NCBI GenBank assembly: GCA_016785225.1
Contig: JAFBJZ010000874.1
Location: forward strand, 620,001 to 684,000
DNA length: 64,000 nucleotides
DNA from: Psettodes erumei
Lineage: Eukaryota; Chordata; Actinopteri; Pleuronectiformes; Psettodidae
Reading direction: 5' to 3'
Positions 13,005-25,700 of the stretch are shown here, piece by piece. The notes beneath the pieces were generated by a model. That model ran no database searches, was not told the DNA's origin, and saw only the letters and a list, made by a program, of their open reading frames with translations. Numbering within the stretch: the stretch's first letter is position 1; each line of letters starts with the position of its first letter. A program made the translations under genes and the position numbers.

Positions 13005-13537
13005 CACCGATCAGCCACAATATTAAGAGCACTGACAGGTGCAAGTGAATAACGTTAATTAGATTGGTACAGTGGCACCTGTCACTGGGTGGAATGTCAG
13101 CCAGCAAGTGAGTAGTCGATTCTTTAAGTTGATGCGTTTGATGCAGGAAGTATGAGTGTCTGAGCCCCTTTGATGAGGGTCACATCGTGATGGCTGGAGG
13201 ACTGTGTTGGAGCATCTGCAAGACAGCAGGTCTTGTGGTACTTAACCAAAAGTGGTCCAAAGAAGGAGAATCAGTGAAGTGATGACAGGGCCATGGATCC
13301 CCAAGACACATTGATACATGTGGAGTGCAAAGGCTGACCTGTGTGGTCCAGTCTCACAGACTTGCAGACTTGCACCATAATGCACAATGGGAGGGAAGAA
13401 GGCTGGTGGAGGCAGTGTGATGATCTGGGCAATGTTCTGGTGGAGTCCGTACCTTGATTTGTCGGAGCTGTTTTGGCTGCATAAGGGGGACCTCCACCAT
13501 ATTAGGCAGGTGGTTTTATTGCTGTGGCTGATCGGTG
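13005..13537 (+). mobile_element. Internally deleted Tc1/mariner-like transposon (non-autonomous)
   Basis: Both ends are present: the left end begins CACCGATCAGCCACAA and the right end finishes GTGGCTGATCGGTG, an inverted terminal repeat, with TA dinucleotides at 13003-13004 and 13538-13539 as expected for TA target duplication. The interior keeps pieces of a transposase gene in order: the DNA-binding region (about 13140-13340, AAAAGTGGTCCAAAGAAGGA), a central piece translating to GGGSVMIWAMF near 13410-13440, and a C-terminal piece around 13450-13500. The parts between are missing, so the copy arose by at least two internal deletions and encodes no protein. Confidence 0.88.
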
Positions 13538-13680
13538 TAGCCCCTTTTGTTTCCGAGGATGCATTTTGTGCGGTCAGTAGCTTTTCAAATTCAGCTTGGG
13601 AATAGACATACACTGTGGCTGCAGATAGTGTTTGTGGACTGAGAGGTCTTGAAGTTGGGTGAAATAAAGACAATTTTCCC

Positions 13681-13996
13681 TTTTGTTTTTTTTTTGTTTA
13701 ATACTTTATTGATTCCAAGTTGGGAAATTCTTTCTCTACATTTAACCCACCCATTCTATATTCCATCCAGTGGGCAGTCACCATTGCAGCACCTGTGAAG
13801 CATCACAGTGGTGATGGTGGGGACAGACAATGGGCATTTCACCTTCCCCACCCAGATTTTCCTGCCAGTATGGCGGATTTGACCCTCTCTTCTTTAACCT
13901 CAAGGTTACCGCTGCCCCATCAGAAGTGGAATTCAAACTGATGCCAGGAGAAACTGCAACCAGAACGCAGTGCAGTGACCACTCGCCCATCCCGAC
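13681..13996 (-). repeat. tRNA-derived SINE, minus orientation
   Basis: Read on the minus strand, the unit begins with a tRNA-like head (GATGGGCGAGTGGTCACTGC, resembling an A box), runs through about 250 bp of body, and ends in a LINE-type tail with AATTTCCCAACTTGGAATC then AATAAAGTATTAAA and an A-rich end. That tail form (wwTCAATAAAGTAT) is typical of abundant fish SINEs with an RTE-like 3' end. The B box is degenerate. It lies about 140 bp beyond the Tc1 derivative. Confidence 0.6.
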
Positions 13997-16701
13997 ACTA
14001 ATAGTTGCCTGTCAATCCAGAACCTGATGCTGCCGGCTGATGATAAACTGTAGCTCTGCATTTGTAAATTACTAGTGTTCATTCTGAAATCAAGATGTGA
14101 CATGAGCAATTAGCTAGTAAATTGAAAGTAATTTATTATTTGAAGGACTAATAATCTGAAATATCACCATGGAAAACCAGGATGAGTGAAATGCGTGTTA
14201 ACATTCCTCTTCGTTTCCCAAGGGATTTGGGTGCATGCAGCAGGAAAGCCTGGTGTAACTTGATGCCTAAGGAGTGGGTGCTTCACCCTGATCAGATAAG
14301 AGTAATGGAAGCGAATGAAAAGACCCCTGTCCCTGATGGCCACAGAAAAATGGATGTGCTCCCTGAGGTGTACCTCTGGTATCATCCACGCCTGTGGACA
14401 CAGATTTATTGGCCATTAAAAAGCTACAGTGAAATGTACCTCTTAAAGTGGTGTGTTTATCCTGCTGAGGAGTCCTTGTAGGAGTGAAACAACCGTGAGC
14501 GCAGACAGACTGGAGCTGACTCAGTGTGACAATATGCTGTGAGCCAAGTTCAAATAAGGTTTAATGCCATAAAAACCTAAATTGATCTTTACAATTTCAT
14601 TTTAACAAAAGTTACCCCCTATGAAATTAAATATTTCAAAATGAACATTTGTACTTACACTATACATACAGCAGTGCTCTTACTCCTATTTTACAGGGGA
14701 AGACATTTAAACAATATTAAGCAAGCAAGAAATCAAATTTGGTACAATCTGCAAGGATTACAAAAATGGCAATCAAAGCAAGCTATAACTAGCTATACCT
14801 AGCAATAAATATGATTATTTACATGATATCGCTGAACAAACACCAGAAATAAGGATATTGATATATTGATATATTTCTCTGGAAAAAAAATTGAATAAAT
14901 TGACATCATTTACTCTGAAGCCATAATTCAGCACATTTAGTTTTAGAGTTACACAATAATACACAGCATTTTCACAAAATAATGGAACTAAAACATAAAC
15001 ATAGATCAACTCAGACATGGATATTTCCTTATCATACACTCTCCTCATTTGTAATGTGACAATATAATTTACAAGAGATGGGGAAAGACATGAGATACAG
15101 CAAATTAAGTAACTGAGTCATTAATTGCCATGTGATTAGTCAGTGGAACATGCCCTAGCCTAAAACCCCTGGATATGGGCAAACAACACAATTTATTATT
15201 TGATGTTTTTCAACGAAACTTTTTTAAAAATGTCAAAGCACATTACACCATTTACAATGAGATTGGATGTTTTCCACATTTACGCAAAAGTTATTCAGTT
15301 TATGCCTACTTTACAATTGGGAGACATCTGACATTTTAAAATTAGCAGTCCCACTTCTCATTAAAATTCCAGACAGATACTGTACTTTCACATTTTTTTC
15401 CTTTTCCTTTTCCTTTTCTCCATTCTTGGTGTTAGGTAAATGAAATTTCCCAGGCTAATTAAAGCCTATTAAAGACAGGTAATGTCAGGGCTTGTGGCAG
15501 GACCATGACAAAGTGCTGATAATTGTCTGCCAGACTCACTAAATCCACCTGTCCTGCAATTATCGCTCCCCCCACCCCAGCCCCGCCTCTCCTGACACAT
15601 TAATCCACTGCAGGGCTTGCACGGCAGGCTGATGCCTCAAAGTGCATCCTGCAAACACAGATGTTAGATTTCAGGCTAGTTTAGCATACACAGGCCTTAT
15701 GATGATTGTAGCAGAGGACCAGCACACTTTAAGGAGCAAAGAAGGCAGCCATTTGGTTATACATAGATGGTTACCTACATATGAATGTGCAATGATTTAC
15801 GATCATGCTCTCGATCAGGTTTCTTTTGGATCAGAGTCGTTGGATTGATTTATTTTGTCTCAGGCACTTACAGCCAGCATCAATGAATTAGTTCACTTAA
15901 TTTCAGTCCCTACAACAGACAGATAATAGAGATAAAAGATGGGTTTGTACGGCTTTGTTAATTATTCAGAGCTACTTGAGAAAAAAAACATTAATCAAAT
16001 TAATCTGAAATAATAGAGAATGTCCTGCCTGTGTTCTTCTAACAGGTACAAATGGAGGTTAGCTCCACTTTGAAAACAATGAACTGCTCATTTTGACTGA
16101 TCAGTGTAAATGCAGTGATGCTCCAAATGGGAGTGAATGAATATCCAATTTTATGCCCTGTTGATTTACAATTCAAATGTCTTGGTATTGTAATTATTAA
16201 CATGATTCAAAGTCTTGTCATATCCCATCCTATAACTGACTGTTTAAATGAGGTGAGGGAATTGTTGATAACGCTGGCACCAGTGCAGCACCGGCAGAGA
16301 AGCCAGCTATGTACACTTCAGATGGAGAGGCTGCTTGCCTATGGTGTAGCCTTGAAGAAAACATCTGGACAACATACTAATTATTCCTGTGGTTTACACA
16401 GAGCATGTGCTGTTGTGATGGAAAGAAGTCACTCAGGGTTGGTAGCTAGTTCTGAATCCCAAGTCAATCCCTAAAGCCAAGTCCCTGAACACCTAACTAT
16501 CTGAACTGTAAGAGCTGTGTACATATGCGGTATATACAGAAAAAAAGTTTTGTAATAATGCACCCAATTCCTCCAGTGTGTTTCTAATTTTTACCTCCTG
16601 CGACATGTCTCAGGTATTTAGGTATTAAAAAAAATAGCTTAGATGTTGACATTTACATTGAAGATAAAACAAAATGTTGATGCATACTATGGGACGCTAG
16701 G
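13997..16701. other. Intergenic region, probably including the nxph2 3' UTR
   Basis: No coding exon is recognised. On the minus strand, candidate polyadenylation hexamers for nxph2 include AATAAA read from 15849-15854. A short (TTTTCC)n run lies at 15395-15419. The sequence from about 14.8 to 16.6 kb is AT-rich and of high complexity, as expected for a 3' UTR or ordinary spacer. Confidence 0.4.
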
Positions 16702-19700
16702 TCATCCTGTCGAGGAGTAAGGTGTGTCACTATGGTAGTTGTAGTCAGGGCATACCTTCTGCACCAGTTTATAGTCTACACTGTAAAAGGCTATATAGAT
16801 ACATATGACTTTAAAGGGTTTCGAGCACAGCCAGGACACATGGCTCTGCGTCTGCTCCTGATAACACACACTGGATGGGTCAAAGTTGCACAGGGCAGTC
16901 TTCTTGCTGCGGTCCGTCTTCTCGTACTCAATGCGACAGTTGAACGATTTGGTGTCTTTAGTCTCCAGCGTGGACTGCTGGGCGATCTCGAACTCCACCA
17001 CCTTGGAGGGCGGCACCAGGCTGACCGACACATTCCCCAGGCCCGTGGAGTTGTGGCGGAAATAGACGCTAAAAGTGCCATTACCGTGGTCCACAATCTT
17101 CCCTGTGATCAGCAGGTTGAGTTTGACAGTCTTGATGTTGGAATGGAAGTCTCCCCACCCAAACATCTTTTTGAACTTGCCAGTCTTGACGATGGGCCTG
17201 CGTTTAGTTCTGGCCTGTGCACCCTGAACATCTGTCTGGTTAGATAACCAGTCCCAAAAGTCCTCCATGTTCTGCAAATATGTTATATCCCTCATGTTGC
17301 TCTTGAACCCGGGGGATCCTCTGGCAAACAAGCGCAGAGGGTTGAGGATCCGTGGACTGGGCCCCGTGGGAGAAATCTTATGTTCATTATTACTGTCTCC
17401 CCACTGGATGAGCTCTGTGGCCCCTCCGTGCACCTTCCTGCATGTGACCTTTAGACAAAACAGAGCAGAGGTAGAAAGAAAAAGAACATTAAGTTATGCA
17501 AAATAAATTTTAGTCTTTGCACTTTGAATCACTGAGTGTTTATTTGGTCTTTTCAAGAGAAAAAAGTCCAAAGATGCTCAGACTGTTATACATTTGATGT
17601 TGCAAGTTTGTGCAGAGTCCAGAAAGCTCAGTGCAGTTATGAGGACAGTGATACCTTTTCTCAGACAATAAATCCAGCACAAAATACCATTACATGCAAG
17701 AAATCACAGCACTGTTCACACTGACTGGCAACCTATTTGTGGTAATTGCACTGTAAAAATGCCAAAGCAGCACTTCAGCAATAAGGCTAAAGAACAGCAT
17801 TTCATCATCAAGGGAGCAGGAGAAAACCATCAAAATGGCGCAACTACTTGTCAAACAACTTTAAAGATTAACTAAAGAAGACAACAACTAAAGAATTACT
17901 GTAGGAAACGCTAAAACAGAGTAAAGTTACCTTTGGGAGAAATTTTGCTTGCTCACAAGCTTTAAAAGATACTTCAAACAGATGCTTCACTTCACTCAGA
18001 CTGCTGGAATGTTCAGTCTTTGGAAATGTGACAGACTGAAAATACGACAAGTTCAGGATGGCCACATGACTCCATGGCACAATAAAATTCATTACATCCC
18101 CCATTTAGCTATTTGTTATCTGAACTACTCCTTTAAACTTAAATTTCATTTTGTACCTTACCTGTTCTTACAATCTTCACAACTTATAACACACACATTC
18201 AAACACTTTTTTCATCCTTCAGCACTTAAATGATAGTCTGACTTGACATCACCACCACAGAGCCTACATCTCACTTTTCAGTTTCCTTGGCGGACGATCC
18301 CTTGCGTGTACGGTGTTAAGGATTCTTGTGAGGGTGTGTGTGTGTAGAGGCACAAAGAAAGAGAGAGAAAGAGAGTTGGTCAAAGAAGTCTGAGTCAAGC
18401 ATTAGTTAAACAGTCTTTGCGTTTATGACCCAAAACTGTTAAGTTTTAAAAGCGGGAGTTAGAAATGAGAGTCACTGAGAAAATGTGACTTTCCTACTGC
18501 AAAACATACTTACACTTATAATGAAATTGCATGAAATGAAATTACTTCTAAACACAACACTAGAAACCCCAGAGAAGCTGAGGAAATATTAAATATGTAA
18601 GGCAGTTATTCTGGATGCACTGATGAACCCTAGCACAGCTCATGTTTGCACAAAGCCTCTAATATTTTGGGACAACCTGTCAGATTTACGCTACAATTTA
18701 AAAAATCCCCCAAACTAAACATGCCAGCTGGTCTCAGATCACTACTGCATTTTTTAGATAATCTATGCATATGAACTTTGGCTTGTAATGGATCCAAACA
18801 ATAAAAAGTGGCTCCTGCAGTATAGTGTGCTAAAGTATGTACTAAGTGCTAATCCAGATGCCGCAATGAACTATGATCCCTGCTTGTACCTCAAAGCCTT
18901 TTAGCTTCAGGAGCGATTCCTGGTCCACTTCAGATAAAGCTTTAATAATTTACAGCAATGAGCTTAGCTAGTGTTATTAGTAATTAGTGGTGCCAGCTTT
19001 CCTTAGGCCCGGTTGTAGGGATCACTGAGAGAAGCAGATGTTGAAAGCACAGAGCAGCGGCTGTTTGATTTCTCACTGAGCTTCTGAGCACTACTTCCAG
19101 ACTAATTATAATTTTGCTGTAAGCCTAACCAAGGCACACGTGTACAAAGCTAACAAACTAGGTCTGTCTGCCACAATTTGTTTTGTTACGCTCACATTAC
19201 TATACATCTTTTCCGTTCAACATGTGAAAGTGTTACATGCAGCTTATCCTGAGATTTTCTTTACTATGCTGCTCATGTCCCAGACAGTAATAACACCTTA
19301 ATGTTGTAAACAGAATGTAATGGCTATGTGGACATGTAATGCAGAATCAATGTGTCTCCCTTGGACAGTGAGGCTGGCCCATCCATCAGCCCTCGTGTTG
19401 CCTAATTAAGACAGTTGCTCCCTGTAAACATGGATGAATGAGGCAACACAGTAATAATGTCCCTCTGTGTAGCTCATCACATCCACAGCCATTTAATCAA
19501 CCAATTCCAGTGTCAGTATTCCCCACTGATACTGCCACTTAGTAATAATAATACCTTGTATGAGCTCAGCTGTTAATTTGATTAGACCAATACAACACCA
19601 CAATAACAGGAAATCCCGAACATTAAGTGTGCAGGACTGCAGGCTCTCAAGAGCAACATTTCTTTACTACTGTGAACAAGGGAGACATGGCACTCGTCTT

Positions 19701-22700
19701 CCCACCAGCCTGTTATATCCCATTTCACATTGGGTTTCATGCTGCGCAACTTCAGAGGTGAAACCAAATTTTGTCTTTCAGTGTAAATCTCAGGTGAGCT
19801 TTGTACAGGACGATTATAATGGAAATGAGAGAAGAGTTTAAGTATGATGAGCAACTGGGGAAATTGCTGTGACAACAAGGGGATCAGCAGAGGGATATCT
19901 AATACTTAAATGCCCCAAGAGAGATGAAGCACTAAGAACTTGAAAGCTTGCATTGACACATAGGCTTTGGTTTCTCTTTCTCTCCCTTTCTCCCTGCACG
20001 CATGCAGCACCTACACACACATGAACACACTTCCTTCATTTTGGCGGAAGTGGAGTCTCTTAAAAACAGACTAAAGGAGTCAGAGTTTTTATATAACAGC
20101 ACTTTTGTGGGGGGTGGGGGGGCAAGGCAAGGTCTGATGAAGGAGAATCTACAAAAGCTTAATTAAGATTTCTTAATCGGTGCTGCTGTGCTGGAGGCAT
20201 TTTGGGGCGACTTGAAACAAGACATTATTATGATAATAACTGCAGACTTATAGAGCTGAAAACACCAGACCTCATTTCAGAAGCAAAAGGGAAAGTGACT
20301 ACTGGCGAATGTTGCGGTTATGTCTGGTTTAGCTTCTTCCTTTTCCTGTAAGTTTGAAACAAAATCTGTGTAAAAAAAGTGCATGAACCTTACACCTTCC
20401 AGCAAAGATGTTGCAGTTATATGGCCCAGCTGTCAATGGTAACAGAGATTTCTTACACTTAATATCAGTTTTAATATCAGTTATCAGTTTGAAATGTATA
20501 ACTGTAATTTGTGCCTCTATCCTCAGGACCACAGGCTATGCATTGCATTGTGATATTTTTTGCAGAAATAATATATTTGTCTTGGACACTACACTGTGGG
20601 GGTTTGGGGGCCAGTGTATAATCAAAGTAAAATTTATAATTTTACACCTGAAGTAGAAGTCCATTTCTCAAAGGAATTGTCTGAAAGGAAACAGTAGTGG
20701 ACTATTGGGCAGATAAGGAGAAGTTTGTTTTTGCTTAGTAGTTGTTTAAGATAGACCCACATAAAATTTTGTTTTTTTTAATATCAAATTAATTTGTCAG
20801 AATAAAAAGGTGCTAAAAAAGCACTGATTTTTGACCCAGCAGTCAATATTAGATCAAGCCACATTTACTGATCTGTATGAGAGCGGGGCTGATATTATCT
20901 GCACATTTTAGCTTATCACAGATTTGTCTGTACGAGCCTTAATGTCGTCTGATAGTAAGTAACAAAATTGCAGAATGGAAAGGCCAACACTGTCAATATT
21001 ATATTGTGTGTCCTCCAGAGAGTACAGAAGTGTTTATTTATGAACTGTAAAATGTTCTGCTTAATACATATGTTGGTCACAGTTCTTTAAATACCTGAAT
21101 TGAGGGCTCTATATCACCAATGAATAGTTTTTCTTATGCATTCATTTGAAACCAACATATGAACCACTAACCAAAATATCTGTATCGACATCAGCCTTAA
21201 GAATTAATCAATACAAAATAATGTGTCAACAATGCATATATATATAATGAATTTGCATCAACAGTATGTACAGTAGTATGCAAAACCTGGGCAACCTTTG
21301 GAAAATTACAATTATTATTTTGTTGATTTCTGAAGTAAAAAAAAAAAGAGTAAATACAACCCTAAAGCTAATGGACAATAAAGAATATCCATCTTCAAAT
21401 GTGTCACTGCTACTTTTTATTCACCATAAAATATTTAAACATTTAAACAACTTAAAGAACTTCTAAGGCTTTAATTTACTAATTAAGACCTCCAAGGCAG
21501 TTCAAGAATTGTCATTAAGAATCAACAACTGCTGATAAATTCTGTCTGTCCAAGTGCTACCAGCATGAAATTTCCACTGTACAAAATGTTATTTGGAAAT
21601 GGCTGTAAAGGAGAACTGTGGAAATTAAGACAACATGTGGAAGACCTATGAGATAAAACTGGACCTATACTGGTCAGAAAGGCAAAGCAAAACCTCCACA
21701 TGACTGCAAAAGAACTGCAGGAAGGTTTAGCTGACAGTGGTGTGTGATGAAGCAGGTTAAAGTAAATTACCTACAATTACCTACAAACATCTTTTTGTCT
21801 TATTTCACAAGCAATTATTCCTCGAGATCATGTGTTTAAAGTGCATTCATGGCTGAGAAAAACTAAATATACTGTGGTTCAGGAATTCTGCAGAAGGGTT
21901 TTCTTTAGTTCTGAAGTCTTTTCACAAACCCCTTAATGTTGCATGAAATCTGACCTAAGGCTTTGAAGTGAGGTGTTTTGGGGATATTCAATTGTAAGTG
22001 CTGCATGTATTTACTGAAAACTACTATTCTCTTGTTTTCATGAGCATGCTTAGCCTATGTCTATTTCTGCATACAGTAGGTGTTAGTGTGAAATGTTTTT
22101 GCATCTCACGGACTTCCTTATAGTTATATTCACTAGTATATACACACACTAAGTATAAAAGTTATCTTTTTTAACAGATCCAACCATAACACACAAGCAC
22201 AAGTAGTGTATATTTGATTTAATGTTGTGTAAATCAATACTATCCAGAAGTATTAGTGGAACTTAAATACTGATAGTGGCCTGAGCAGCAGCAAACCACA
22301 CACTGAGTTGGGATGAATCAGCCTCGACATTCATCTGTAATGAGCATTATGGAGCAGGCTGTCTGCTTGTCCCGTGGGTAGACATATCTTTTAGAGGCCT
22401 GACATAAAGGTAATTGCCACAGTGACCAGAACTAGCCTCTAGAAAGTTATTAAGAAGCCAGTGACATCTGGCTTCTGGATCATCTGAAGAGATGCCTTTA
22501 AAATGTATTTGCAGCGAGCAGACGGCGACATTGTGCTCGGACGTGATGGGTTCTGGGCCGCGGGCAAGGCTACAGTACAGTTTTGATGGCGACAATGGAA
22601 TCTGATTGAGTCTCTGTAAACCTGGCACTTACTGCCCCCCCCAACACCCCACACCCCATGATTTCAGATCTGCTGTTCTTTTTGTCTCTTTTCCAGTTCT

Positions 22701-25700
22701 GTGCGAATGCCTCGGCATCGTCTTCATCATCAAGTTCTGTGAGCTAAAATTATCTGTTTTGGAGCTGATTTTTTTCCAGCACATAAGGTCGGGATATATG
22801 CGTCTGGGGAAAATTGGTTTCAGGCATCTTTCTCACAATAAACAAAATGGGCAATTAACCTGCTCATCAGTGCAAGCAGAGCAGTTCCAATGATGCACTC
22901 CACTGTTCTTCATGGATTTATCTGTGCAAATTGACCTCACTTTGGTGGTGCAATTCATTTCTCTGCTAATTTTCTGTGTCTGAAGCTTCATTAACTTGAT
23001 GTGCTTCTACGTGGTAAAAATCTGGATGTCCCACGGAAATTACACCGGCATCACCACTACCTTTAGTAATACTTGCCCGGCACCATTGCGACGCAACACC
23101 TGCCATATTAGAGCTCAGCCAGCGCTGCTAGCATTAGCCCACAGATTGTTACAGAGCTGGATTGACTGCAGCTTCTTGCTTTCGAGCATCTAACATGACA
23201 AGCCACTTCAGTCACATTAAAACCATTCTCGGCCTGCAATCCCCTGCCCCACATCCTTCCCCAGCCATCCACCTGACGTTACAGGGCATATCATTTGTAA
23301 TGATTCACACCCAGAGCCGGTTCCAGGAGAGAAGGCCCTGGGGGCGCATAGGCAGCACAGAGCGAGAGTCTACACGCTGTTGAAGAATAGATTGGTGCTC
23401 TGATCGCTGGAACAGCTTCACGCTCCAGAGCCATCACTTTTAATCAGAGGCTGTCCAGGGAAACACATGGCAGGCACTTCAGCACTGTGGTGGATCGCAA
23501 CAGAAAATCCACACCAGGGGCACCTTACCAATCACAGAGGGCTATCGTTAGGGTGTGTGTGTGCATATAGCATATCTACTCCCCTCTAGTATAATCCTTC
23601 AGGCCATTACCACCTGACCTGTGAGAATGAAACAGACTACAGCCTCTAATATCGTTAACGCTCCTATTTAAGATCCCAGATTGAATTTTTGGCTTAATTC
23701 ATCATCTACATTATTTATATTATTTGTGGTGAATATTGAGAGCAGCCCAGATCCGAGGAACAATATCATTGCATATGGAGCCTTTTGATAGAGAACATTA
23801 TATTAACTATACAGTTTATTTATTTATGGCCATGTCAGCATCCAGAAGCATAAAAATGTAAGGAAAGGAAACCCTTCACCATCTCCCTATATTTACAACA
23901 GACCAGCCTCTGACTGTCTAAGCATGTTGTGCAACTGTTGATTGTGACCAGAGAGAGTATGACAAGCTTAAAAATAAAATGTGACACTGATGTTTTCGTC
24001 ACTATCCAGCAGTATCACAACGTCTGTATCTCCACCTGACATCCATATCCACTTTGGTGTCCAAAATAATAATTGTGCAAATTTGTTGTCTTGCTTCACA
24101 TTAAATATGAAAGGAAAACTGTGGCCAAAATGATTTGATAGCAAGAGAAAGTATAACGCACATGACTGTGAAGATTAGGGCCCATAGCAAAGTGCGGCTG
24201 AGGTGTGTAATGTTTGTTACAGTCCAATACAGGCCTGAAAATTAAACGGCATTTGGAAATATAAAACAGATCAAAACAGATACTACAATTTTGTGTAAAA
24301 TGTTTAGTTCCCTTATTTACTATCTGTACAAAGACTATAATTAATAAATTGCTTGTAACACAGTGTTACAAAGTTGCTAGCACAGATAAAGTAGTAATGT
24401 AAAAATGTATTTTGTTTCAGCAATATTAGCTGAGTTTTATGTTTTAGATTCCAGAGTCAAGTGACACTGTCAGCAGCACTTGAGCAAGGAACTGTATCTC
24501 TACCACTTGTGTTGCTGATGCTCTCCCTGACCTCTGACGTCTCTTATGAAGAGGCATAGATATCATCTTTAATTCCAGCCATCACCTCCCTCTTCAAGAA
24601 ATATAAAATACCTGCTTGATTTCTCAATTAAGCACCACTGTCTTATTTGATTCCGATGCAAACAAAAATGTGTCAATATTGAGTTTTTCTAGTTGTTAGA
24701 GTATCTTAAAGTTTATTAAACTTAAAATTAACTGTGTTTGAACAGATGTTGTGGCAAAACATTATCTGACTGCTCATGATGTCACTTGAGGCGGCTCGCA
24801 GTCCTATGATTAGCATAAATTATAGCACGTAACGTAACCCTCCTGTGGCTAGCATAAATCATATGACGTGAGTCATCAGTCATGTTTATAGTCTATTCTT
24901 GCTCAATCACACAAGCTCCTCTTTTCCTATGCTACCAGCAACTGACACTGACTGAAGCGAGGCCTCACCTCACCTTTTCTGCACTTTGATGGACTTTTGC
25001 TGTATTGGTATTTGTGCAGGTCTTCATACCGAAGCTTTTGGTTATCATTAGAGAAGCAGTCCACTAAACTGTATAAAACAATTTCAACAATTTCCTCTGC
25101 TGCACTACAGAGGGTGTCTACAAAGAATTTTACAAGCACGTTGGGTACTATATGGAAAAATTACAGGGAATTATAGCACAGTTAGTTTCAACCTTGCTGA
25201 CATATTTTGTTGTGACACCCACTGAAATCTCCTGTTGTAGCATTCCTACCAAGAGCTCGAAAGCTATCGACTCAGGGTCCTGTCCTTTTAAATCTAGTAG
25301 CATAGCAACCTGTCTAAAGTCACCTTGAAGGTTACATGTAATCTGTATCATCTTTTTCAGTTGGGCAAAAATAAATGTCAGCGATTTTGTCAAACCTATT
25401 GACAAGAGAAATCTGATAATTTGAGAACATCTCTTGTGTAAACCAGCCACAACTTACTTCATTGAAATATCTAAGGCCTGATGCAGGAAACCAGTGTCAA
25501 TATCACACAACATGGTACTTGTTTTGTTTTGGTATCATTGATTTAACTTTTTTGTCTTTGTTGGTGTAAAAGTTGTTGGTTTTCAAGGCTGATTCCAAAA
25601 TCAGAGGGTTTTTTAAAACTAATTTACTTTATTGGAGGGTCCAATAGTTGCACTGCTGAGCTGTAGCATCTTTTCAATTAAATTCTAAATGGGATCATGA

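Noticed and set aside
16732..17247. A 171-codon plus-strand open frame at nxph2
   Set aside because: It is exactly antisense to the conserved nxph2 exon 2 and has no similarity to a known protein; the minus-strand frame is clearly the real one.
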